Origin: JALZKA01 sp963715405
Lineage (GTDB): Bacteria; Actinomycetota; Thermoleophilia; Solirubrobacterales; 70-9
NCBI GenBank assembly: GCA_963715405.1
Contig: OY970239.1
Span: forward strand, 744,001-808,000
Length of the DNA stretch: 64,000 bases
Reading direction: 5' to 3'
In this document: positions 32,726 through 39,414 of the stretch, one piece after another
Layout: each line of letters opens with the position of its first letter
Numbering within the stretch: position 1 is the first letter of the stretch
The notes under the pieces: generated by a model
What the model was told of the DNA's origin: nothing
The model's input: the letters and a program-made list of their open reading frames with translations, nothing else
Database searches by the model: none
Position numbers and translations under genes: made by a program

Positions 32726-33894
32726 CCGATCGAGTGCCGCTGTGGGCGCTTGTAGGCGGTGTGGTTGCGCTGATCGCCGCCGTCCTCGTCACGATCGCCG
32801 TCGTCGGCGACGACACCCTGCCCGACCGGGCCGGGCCGCCGATCGAGGAGCTCGACGTCGAGAGCGCGCGGCTCGAGCCGAACCAGATCGAGCTGACGCT
32901 CAGAAACACGGGTCCTGACGAGGTCGAGGTCGCCCAGGTGTTCGTCGCTGACGCCTACGTGAACTTCGAGGGCGCCGAGGAGCCCATCGAGCGGCTTGGC
33001 TCGGAGAAGATCACGCTCGACTTCCCTTGGCAGGACGGCCAGCCGTACCTGGTCTCCATGGTCACGTCGACCGGGCTCGTGATCGAGCACGAAATCGAAG
33101 CGGCGGTGGCAACCCCCGAGACGGACGGCGACCTCTTCGCCCTGATGGCGCTCCTTGGCCTCTACGTCGGAGTCATTCCGGTGACCCTGGGGATGCTGCT
33201 GCTGCCGGCGATGCGCCGGTTCAAGCCGACGTGGATTCGCGTGGTGATGGCCGTGACGGTCGGCCTGCTGGCGTTTCTGGCGGTCGACGCGGGACTTGAG
33301 GGATTCAAGATCGCTGGCGAGTCCGGTGGCGCTTTCGGCGGCACGGAGCTGGTGATCCTCGGAGCGGGCCTCGCGTTCATGGCGCTGACCGCGGTCGACC
33401 GGTTCCTGGCGTCCCGGCGCGAAGCCTCAGAAGGCGCGAGCGGCTCGCGCCTGGCGCTGATGATCGCGATCGGGATCGGCCTTCACAACATGGGGGAGGG
33501 GCTTGCGATCGGCTCGGCATATGCGATCTCCGAGCTGGCGCTGGGCGCCGCGCTCGTCGTTGGTTTCGCCATCCACAACACGACGGAAGGGTTCGCCATC
33601 GTGGCCCCGCTCATACGCGATTCAGAACGGCCGCCCCTGGGGCGCCTGGTGGGACTTGGTGTGATCGCGGGAGCTCCGGCCATCCTCGGCGCCGTGATCG
33701 GAGCCTCCGTCACGAACGCCGAGCTCTCCGCCTTCCTCCTCGGGCTCGGCGTCGGCGCCGTGATCCAGGTGATCGTCCAGATCGCCCCGTCCATGCGCGA
33801 CAGGGGCGGGAGGGCGCTCGACGCCGTGACGGCGTCCGGTATTGCAGCGGGGGCCATCGCCTTCTATCTCACCGGCCTCCTGATCTCGGTTTGA
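32722..33894 (+). CDS. ZIP-family metal transporter with extracytoplasmic domain
   Basis: A 390-residue transporter. An N-terminal anchor helix (about residues 8-30) precedes a beta-rich extracytoplasmic domain (about 35-135) unusual for bacterial ZIP proteins, and then eight hydrophobic segments. Metal-binding motifs GLHNMGEGLAIG (about 252-263) and FAIHNTTEGFAI (about 273-284) are those of the ZIP pore. It overlaps the multicopper oxidase gene by GTGA. A ZIP beside an oxidase parallels fungal Fet3-Ftr1 logic, in which a ferroxidase supplies the permease, but this is inference. Confidence 0.88.
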   Translation: MTDRVPLWALVGGVVALIAAVLVTIAVVGDDTLPDRAGPPIEELDVESARLEPNQIELTLRNTGPDEVEVAQVFVADAYVNFEGAEEPIERLGSEKITLDFPWQDGQPYLVSMVTSTGLVIEHEIEAAVATPETDGDLFALMALLGLYVGVIPVTLGMLLLPAMRRFKPTWIRVVMAVTVGLLAFLAVDAGLEGFKIAGESGGAFGGTELVILGAGLAFMALTAVDRFLASRREASEGASGSRLALMIAIGIGLHNMGEGLAIGSAYAISELALGAALVVGFAIHNTTEGFAIVAPLIRDSERPPLGRLVGLGVIAGAPAILGAVIGASVTNAELSAFLLGLGVGAVIQVIVQIAPSMRDRGGRALDAVTASGIAAGAIAFYLTGLLISV

Positions 33895-33896
33895 CG

Positions 33897-34592
33897 ATGA
33901 GGGCACACTCCGGGTTCAGGCGCGATCCGCAGGCTCCTAACACGGAGGCGGTCGAGGACTATGCGAAGGCGCTGCACGCGCTCGCTCAGCGCTCGGACGG
34001 TCCCGTGACAACGTCGGCGCTGGCCGAGCGGCTGGGCGTCTCCGCCGGCTCGGTGACGTCCATGTTGAAGCGGATGAACGAGATGGGGTTGGTCGTCCAC
34101 GAGTCCTACCGCGGTGCGCTTTTGACCGAGCGGGGCGAGCGGGTTGCGCTCGAGGTGATCCGCCACCACCGATTGCTGGAGTCCTACCTGGCAGAAGTAC
34201 TTGGGATGCCGTGGGACCGCGTGCACGACGAAGCCGAAGTGCTCGAGCACTACATCTCGGAAGAGCTCGAGGAGCGAATCGCGGAGGCGCTGGGGGATCC
34301 GGCGCACGACCCGCACGGCGACCCGATCCCGAACGCAGAGCTCAACATGGCCAGCGACGCGACGATGAGCCTCACCGAGGTCGAGGCGGGCACCATTGCC
34401 GCATTTGCCCGGGTCTCCGACTCGGACCCGGAGATGCTCCGCTACCTCGACGAGCGAGGCATCCGGCCCGGGTCCGAGCTCCAAGTTGTCAGCCGGGACC
34501 CCTTCGACGGACCGCTTCACGTCTCGGTCTCGGGTCAAGAGCACATCCTGGGCGAGCGCCTGGCCGGCGCGATCCGCGTCCTGGCGCCCTAA
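33897..34592 (+). CDS. DtxR/MntR-family metal-dependent regulator
   Basis: A protein of about 231 residues. The N-terminal winged helix (about 18-80) has VEDYAKALHALAQRSDGPVT and SAGSVTSMLKRMNEMGLV. A dimerisation/metal-binding domain follows (RHHRLLESYL, EAEVLEHYISEELEER), and the C-terminal SH3-like FeoA domain begins near residue 150 (IRPGSELQVVSRDP). DtxR-family repressors bind Fe or Mn and shut off uptake genes. Start ATG 33897 lies 2 bases after the ZIP stop; TTG 33891 overlaps it (TTGA) and is the alternative. It should control its own operon. Confidence 0.88.
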   Translation: MRAHSGFRRDPQAPNTEAVEDYAKALHALAQRSDGPVTTSALAERLGVSAGSVTSMLKRMNEMGLVVHESYRGALLTERGERVALEVIRHHRLLESYLAEVLGMPWDRVHDEAEVLEHYISEELEERIAEALGDPAHDPHGDPIPNAELNMASDATMSLTEVEAGTIAAFARVSDSDPEMLRYLDERGIRPGSELQVVSRDPFDGPLHVSVSGQEHILGERLAGAIRVLAP

Positions 34593-34596
34593 CCCT

Positions 34597-34609
34597 GGTG
34601 TCAGGCACC
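34597..34609. repeat. GGTGTCAGGCACC repeat, full copy
   Basis: A 13-base near-palindrome follows the DtxR gene stop by 4 bases. Partial copies occur at 28711-28719 (GGTGTCAGG) and 12972-12980 (TCAGGCACC), all between genes. It resembles a REP-type element. Confidence 0.5.
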
Positions 34610-34634
34610 TCACGCTTCGCTCATATTCCGGCGG

Positions 34635-34650
34635 TAGGCTCCGCTCGATG
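34635..34650 (+). promoter_or_regulatory. Leaderless promoter of the 34648 gene
   Basis: TAGGCT (34635-34640) lies 7 bases before ATG 34648. Confidence 0.55.
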
Positions 34651-35010
34651 GCCCTGGCTGAGAGCTTTCAGGAGATCCTCGACTCGCTGCCTGACGATTG
34701 GACCGACCTCGCGCTCGACCTGCGCCTTCCCGACGAGCAGCGCTACATCGACGCCGCCGTGATCCTTACCCAGGTGAATGCTCAGCCCTATTCGAAGGCT
34801 GACTGGCACTGGCGCATCCTGGTGGCCCATACGTTCGGCCACGCGGCGGCGGCCGAAACGGTCAAAGGCACGCTCGCGCTCCTGGATCAGGAGGGAATCG
34901 AGGCCGAGATGGTGCTTCGCGACTTCCGTGAGGGCCGAGCCGAGGTCATGCAAATGTGGGGCCGCCCAGAGTCAGTGCGCCAGCAGTTCCGGCACTCCCG
35001 CCGCCTCTAG
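34648..35010 (+). CDS. Conserved hypothetical protein
   Basis: A 120-residue soluble, mostly helical protein that I cannot assign to a family. ILDSLPDDWTDLALDLRLPD and WHWRILVAHTFGHAA are notable stretches, and the last 30 residues are charged. It is encoded alone from a leaderless promoter. Its TAG stop overlaps the TAG of the convergent substrate-binding protein gene (shared CTAG). The in-frame region upstream of ATG 34648 overlaps the DtxR gene and is not used. Confidence 0.65.
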   Translation: MALAESFQEILDSLPDDWTDLALDLRLPDEQRYIDAAVILTQVNAQPYSKADWHWRILVAHTFGHAAAAETVKGTLALLDQEGIEAEMVLRDFREGRAEVMQMWGRPESVRQQFRHSRRL

Positions 35011-35936
35011 GGCACCGGGATGCCGTTGGCTCGGGCGAAGCGCTCCCAGTTCGCGTAGCGCGTCGGGTCAAGGGCGCCCGGCTTGACGCCCGCGGCGAAT
35101 GCGTCGGCCCCGACGAGGGCGTCCATCTGAGCCCCTTGGTTGCTTGCGCCCAGCCCTTCGACGGCCGCGAGCAAATCGCGAAGTGCCGCCTCGGGTTGCT
35201 CCGCCGCCAGCCCGTACCCCCGTTCGAGGCCGGCCTGCATCGCTTCCACGAGCTCCGGCTCGGTCTCCGCCAGTTCGCCCGACGTCACCACCACGAGCTC
35301 CGGAAACGGCTCCGCGGCGAAGTCGCCGACCCGGAACTCGCGCGTCTCGACTCCGAGCTCCCGAAGCGCCACCCCTTCGGCGTTCCAGAACGCGGTTGCG
35401 GCATCCAAGCGGCCCGCCGACAGCGCCGCCACGGCGTCGAAGCCGATCACCGTCCGCTCGATCGCCGACGGGTCGCCGCCGTCAGCCTCGACGACTGCGT
35501 CCAGCACCGCGTCGTCCGAAGGCAACCCCGTCACCCCGACTTGCCGGCCCTCGAGATCGCTCGGGCGCCGCACGCCACCCTCCGCAGCGATCACGGACGC
35601 GAGCGGCACCTGGACCAGCGCTCCTACCGGTTCCAGCTCGAACCCGCGCGCGGTCGCCGTGCCGAGGTCGTTGATGTCCATCACCGCGAAGTCGGTACGG
35701 CCCGCGGCGAGGAGCTTTGGAGCGTCGGTCGAATCCCCCGGCTGCCGGATCTCGAGTTCGAGGCCCTCCTCTGAGAACCACCCGCGCCCCTCGGCGGCAT
35801 AGAGGCCAGCATGGACGGCGTTCGGCGTGAAGTCGAGCACCAGGGTCGCCTCGCTTGAGGCGCCCGGTTCAGCACCGTCCCCGCCGCAACTCGAGAGCGC
35901 GAGGACGGCCGCCAGCAGCGCGACGACCCGTTTCAT
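35007..35936 (-). CDS. ABC transporter substrate-binding lipoprotein, NMT1/THI5-like
   Basis: A 309-residue exported solute-binding protein. The signal peptide (residues 1-17) ends in the lipobox LSSC, and the mature part has the NMT1/THI5 pattern: LDFTPNAVHAGLYAAEGRGWF, then GDSTDAPKLLAAGRTDFAV and EGRQVGVTGLPSDD. These proteins bind pyrimidine precursors of thiamine, riboflavin or sulfonates. No ABC permease or ATPase gene adjoins it, so it must use a remote transporter. A -10 box lies 9 bases upstream. Confidence 0.85.
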   Translation of the reverse strand: MKRVVALLAAVLALSSCGGDGAEPGASSEATLVLDFTPNAVHAGLYAAEGRGWFSEEGLELEIRQPGDSTDAPKLLAAGRTDFAVMDINDLGTATARGFELEPVGALVQVPLASVIAAEGGVRRPSDLEGRQVGVTGLPSDDAVLDAVVEADGGDPSAIERTVIGFDAVAALSAGRLDAATAFWNAEGVALRELGVETREFRVGDFAAEPFPELVVVTSGELAETEPELVEAMQAGLERGYGLAAEQPEAALRDLLAAVEGLGASNQGAQMDALVGADAFAAGVKPGALDPTRYANWERFARANGIPVP

Positions 35937-35981
35937 GTGCCGCTCAGCCTAGATGCAGGAGGTATAGGCTCGGAAGGGGTG
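35934..35981. promoter_or_regulatory. Divergent near-leaderless promoters of the binding-protein and pyrophosphatase genes
   Basis: AGCCTA (35946-35951) read on the minus strand is TAGGCT, 9 bases before ATG 35936. TAGGCT (35965-35970) on the plus strand is 8 bases before GTG 35979. The two boxes form an inverted repeat with a 13-base spacer, a shape that could also be an operator. Confidence 0.5.
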
Positions 35982-36557
35982 GCCGATCACAACCTCCAAG
36001 ACGAGCTCCTCGTCCACGTCGAGATCCCCAAGGGATCGCGAAACAAATACGAGTACGACGAGGGCATCGACCGCATCGTCCTCGACCGGTTCCTCTCCTC
36101 GTCCATGGTCTACCCGACCGACTACGGGTACCTGATCGACCATTGGGGCCGCGACGGCGATCCCCTCGACGCGATGGTCTGCGTCTCCGAGGCGACCTTT
36201 CCGGGCTGCGTCATCGCAGTCAAGCCGATCGCGCTGTTCAAGATGCGCGACGAGGCGGGTGAAGACGACAAGGTCGTTTGCGTTCCGACCCACGATCCCG
36301 GCTGGAACCACGCGGAGACGCTCGAAGACATCCCGAAGCAGCTTCAGGATGAGATCACCCACTTCTTCTCCGTCTATAAGCAGCTCGAGGGCAAGGAGGT
36401 GGATGTCGACGGCTGGAAGACGCTTGAGGAGGCGCGCGAGGTGATCGCCGACGGCAAGCGCCTCTGGGACGAGCGGATGGAGGCTAACCCGGACTCCTGT
36501 GACTCTGCGGAGGAACCCGAGCAACCGCGGGGCTCCGACCCTTCGCGCGACGCCTGA
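35979..36557 (+). CDS. ppa: Inorganic pyrophosphatase (family I)
   Basis: Soluble Mg-dependent enzyme that hydrolyses pyrophosphate to two phosphates. The 192 residues hold the family I features: a conserved basic/Tyr stretch (IPKGSRNKYEYDE), YPTDYGYLIDHWGRDGDPLDAMV with the acidic metal ligands, and KMRDEAGEDDKVVCVP. The start is probably GTG 35979, with TAGGCT 8 bases upstream; the longer frame begins at ATG 35937. The C-terminal tail is about 20 residues longer than usual, acidic and probably disordered. Confidence 0.93.
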   Translation: MADHNLQDELLVHVEIPKGSRNKYEYDEGIDRIVLDRFLSSSMVYPTDYGYLIDHWGRDGDPLDAMVCVSEATFPGCVIAVKPIALFKMRDEAGEDDKVVCVPTHDPGWNHAETLEDIPKQLQDEITHFFSVYKQLEGKEVDVDGWKTLEEAREVIADGKRLWDERMEANPDSCDSAEEPEQPRGSDPSRDA

Positions 36558-36584
36558 ACCGGCGCGCCGCGCCATTGCATTCTG

Positions 36585-36600
36585 TACCTTCGTCTCCGTG
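36585..36600 (+). promoter_or_regulatory. Leaderless promoter of the large hydrolase gene
   Basis: TACCTT (36585-36590) lies 7 bases before GTG 36598, which starts a proper signal peptide. This supports GTG 36598 over upstream in-frame starts. Confidence 0.55.
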
Positions 36601-38454
36601 GGGAAGGCACGCATCGCACTTCTTGCTGCGAGCGCAGGGCTGTTGCTCGGCGCCGCTCCGGCCAAGGCTGAGATCACCTCGGTCTTCGACGGCTCGATCC
36701 CGTGCGAGGAGCAGGAGGATGGCAGTCGCCTCTGCGGCGGCACCAACGCTCTCGTCGAGACTTTTGACGGCCAACTCATCGATGTGAACGTCGCGTTGCC
36801 GCCCGAGCCCGCGTCGGGGCCCGACGGGCCCTATCCGCTGGTCATGCACTTTCACGGCTACGGCGGCGACAAATTGAGCGCCGAAGCGCTCTCACGCTGG
36901 ACGGACCAGGGCTACGCCGCGTTCTCCATGTCGGATCGTGGCTTCGGGCCGTGCGGCGACAAGCCCCCGCCGGTGCGCTGTGCCAACGGGGGCTGGGTGC
37001 GGCTTCTGGATACGCGCTACGAGGTCCGCGATGCCCAAGTTTTCGCGGGCATGCTTGTGGACGAGGGCATCGCGCGCAAGGGCAAGATCGCCTCGGCCGG
37101 CGGTTCCTATGGTGGCGGGCTTTCGATGGCGCTCGCTGCGCTTAAGAACCGCGTTATGGAACAGGACGGCTCACTCTCGCCGTGGAAGAGCCCTGAGGGC
37201 ACGCGGATCAGCCTTGCCGCAGCAATCCCCGAGATCCCATGGACGGACCTCGCTTACGCCCTCTTGCCGAATGGCCGAACGCTCGACTACGTCGCGGACG
37301 CTCCTTACCTTGGGCCTGAAGGAGACGCCCCCATAGGAGTGATGAAGCAGACGTTCGTGGCAGGCCTTTATGCATCCGGCGAGGCGTCCGGCTTCTACGC
37401 CCCTCCACTCGTAGATCCGGACGCCGACCTGCGCACCTGGTTCACGCGAATCAATGAGGGCGAGCCCTACGCCGATCCGCTCACCGCTGACATCGTCGAG
37501 GAGGTCACCACGCATCACTCTTCGTACTACATCGACCATTCGATCGCGCCCGCGCCACTCCTGATATCAAACGGCTGGACGGATGACATCTTCCCGGCCG
37601 ATGAGGCGATCCGCTTCTACAACCGGACGCGCACCGAGCATCGGAACGCGGACATCTCGCTTTTCTTTTTGGATTACGGCCATCAGCGAGGTCAGAACAA
37701 GGACGCGGACATCGAGTTGCTGCACTCCCATCAGGATGAATTCCTCGCTCATCACCTGAAGGGGAGGAAGGCGCCCGTGGGCGGTGTCACAACCCTCACG
37801 CAGACCTGTGGCGACGAAAGCACGCCTTCGCAGGGGCCGTACCGCGCTCCGCAATGGTCACGAATAGCGCGTGGCGAGGTTCGCGGCAGCCGCGAAGTCC
37901 GAGGCAGCTTCGCTGCCGCCAAGACAATCGCCCCATCGGTACCGAACGATGGCCCGCGCGGACAGGCTTACGACCCCATTGCGACGAATGACGCGTGCGC
38001 GACCGCCCCTGCCGCGGATCAACCGGGGGCCGCCTCGTACAGGCTTGATCCCGCGCCGGCGCGCGGCTACACCCTGATGGGCTCGCCGACGGTGATAGCC
38101 AACTTCACCCCCACCAGCCCGACCTCTCAGGTAGCTGCCCGCCTGCTCGACGTGGATGAGAGCGGCAATGCCGTGCTCGTCGCTCGCGGCACGTGGCGTC
38201 CGGATGAGGGCAGGCAGGTCTTCCAGCTCCACCCGAACGGCTACAAGTTCGCCGAGGGTCACATCCCGAAGCTCGAGCTGCTGCCAGTTGACGCTCCGTA
38301 CGGGCGCCCGTCGAATGGCCAGGCGCCCGTCACGGTCGAGAAGCTCAGGCTCCGTCTTCCCGTGCGCCAGAAGGCGGGCACACGCGAGGGAATCGTGCGC
38401 AGGATCGCCAAGAAGTTCGTGCCGAAAGGCTACGAATTGGCGCGGGGTTACTAG
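36598..38454 (+). CDS. Secreted CocE/X-Pro peptidase-like serine hydrolase
   Basis: A 618-residue exported hydrolase. A signal peptide (residues 1-20) ends in AKA. The alpha/beta core has the oxyanion strand LVMHFHGYGGD (about 81), the nucleophile elbow AGGSYGGGLS (about 168), the acidic residue of SNGWTDDIFP (about 325) and the His of LDYGHQRG. The C-terminal half is beta-rich, as in CocE/NonD and X-Pro dipeptidyl-peptidases. An Arg-rich insertion with repeated EVRGS (about residues 422-445) precedes that domain. The substrate is unknown. The start is GTG 36598. Confidence 0.82.
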   Translation: MGKARIALLAASAGLLLGAAPAKAEITSVFDGSIPCEEQEDGSRLCGGTNALVETFDGQLIDVNVALPPEPASGPDGPYPLVMHFHGYGGDKLSAEALSRWTDQGYAAFSMSDRGFGPCGDKPPPVRCANGGWVRLLDTRYEVRDAQVFAGMLVDEGIARKGKIASAGGSYGGGLSMALAALKNRVMEQDGSLSPWKSPEGTRISLAAAIPEIPWTDLAYALLPNGRTLDYVADAPYLGPEGDAPIGVMKQTFVAGLYASGEASGFYAPPLVDPDADLRTWFTRINEGEPYADPLTADIVEEVTTHHSSYYIDHSIAPAPLLISNGWTDDIFPADEAIRFYNRTRTEHRNADISLFFLDYGHQRGQNKDADIELLHSHQDEFLAHHLKGRKAPVGGVTTLTQTCGDESTPSQGPYRAPQWSRIARGEVRGSREVRGSFAAAKTIAPSVPNDGPRGQAYDPIATNDACATAPAADQPGAASYRLDPAPARGYTLMGSPTVIANFTPTSPTSQVAARLLDVDESGNAVLVARGTWRPDEGRQVFQLHPNGYKFAEGHIPKLELLPVDAPYGRPSNGQAPVTVEKLRLRLPVRQKAGTREGIVRRIAKKFVPKGYELARGY

Positions 38455-38532
38455 ACTCGCGCCCGCACCCGCCGGGTGCATGGCGTCCAAGGCGCCGCAA
38501 TCGGGTTTTCCAAGCAGGAGGTTCTGAAGCCA

Positions 38533-39354
38533 GTGCAAGATCGAGGTCTCGCCGCGTATTTGTCCGAGCTGCTGGGGACGCTGTTCCTGGTCATGTTCGT
38601 GGGCGTCGTCGTCTCGCTCTTTGCCCAGACCGATCCCGCGTCGGGTACGGGATCCGATTTCGCGGTCATCGGGCTGGTTCACGCCTTTGGGCTGTTCGCG
38701 CTGATCATCGCCTTCGGCGCGGTCTCCGGTGGGCACTTCAACCCGGCGGTGACCATCGCCGCGGCGATCCAGAAGCGGATCGACCCGGTGGACGGCGTCG
38801 TCTACATCCTGGCGCAGCTCTCGGGCGGCGTCCTCGGCGCGCTGCTCGTCAAGGGCCTCCTCGAGGACGAGGGCAGGCTCTCGGGCTACGGCAACGCCGA
38901 GGTCTCCAGCGCGCTCGGCGGCAACTTCCAGGGCTTCCTGGTCGAGGGCATCGGGACCTTCCTTCTCGTCCTCGTGATCTGCGCGGTGGCGTTCAACCCG
39001 CGCGCTCGCCAGGAGTGGGCGCCGCTCGCCATCGGCGCGACGCTTGGCTTCCTCGTGATGATCTTCGGACCGCTGACCGGCGGCTCCTTCAACCCAGCCC
39101 GCTGGTTCGGCCCCGCGCTGATCGGCGACGGCCTCGAGGGCTCTGACCTCGTGCCGTACGTTCTCGGTCCGCTCGCGGGCGCGCTCCTCGCGGCCGCCGT
39201 CTACAAGTTCGTGATCGCGGGTCCGCAGTTCGCGGAAGGGCCCGAGCCGCCTACCTCGGACGCACGTGCGGTAGGCCAGGCGGTCAAGGACGCGGAGACG
39301 CGGGTGCGCAACAAGGACAGGAAGGCCCCGCCGCCGCCTCCGTCCAAGAAGTAG
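38533..39354 (+). CDS. Aquaporin (MIP family)
   Basis: A six-helix membrane channel of 273 residues that conducts water or glycerol. The two NPA loops are GGHFNPAVT and GGSFNPARW, both complete. The selectivity-filter residues cannot be read from motif alone. An Ala/Pro/Lys-rich cytoplasmic tail of about 45 residues follows the last helix. GTG 38533 is preferred because AGGAGG lies 12 bases upstream; GTG 38476 would give an extra 19 unlikely residues. It is a single gene between the large hydrolase and fbiC. Confidence 0.93.
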   Translation: MQDRGLAAYLSELLGTLFLVMFVGVVVSLFAQTDPASGTGSDFAVIGLVHAFGLFALIIAFGAVSGGHFNPAVTIAAAIQKRIDPVDGVVYILAQLSGGVLGALLVKGLLEDEGRLSGYGNAEVSSALGGNFQGFLVEGIGTFLLVLVICAVAFNPRARQEWAPLAIGATLGFLVMIFGPLTGGSFNPARWFGPALIGDGLEGSDLVPYVLGPLAGALLAAAVYKFVIAGPQFAEGPEPPTSDARAVGQAVKDAETRVRNKDRKAPPPPPSKK

Positions 39355-39398
39355 CGGCAACGCGGCTCGGCGCCTCGCAACGGCGCCAGGCGCTGCGC

Positions 39399-39414
39399 TA
39401 GCGTGAGCGCCGTG
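39399..39414 (+). promoter_or_regulatory. Leaderless promoter of fbiC
   Basis: TAGCGT (39399-39404) lies 7 bases before GTG 39412. The alternative GTG 39403 overlaps the -10 box and is unlikely to be the start. Confidence 0.55.

Noticed and set aside
34396..34647. Upstream extension of the 34648 gene
   Set aside because: The open frame upstream overlaps the DtxR gene in another frame, and the leaderless promoter and ATG at 34648 give a better start.
35937..35978. TPP riboswitch for the NMT1/THI5-like gene
   Set aside because: Only 42 bases separate the two divergent starts and no THI-box sequence is visible.
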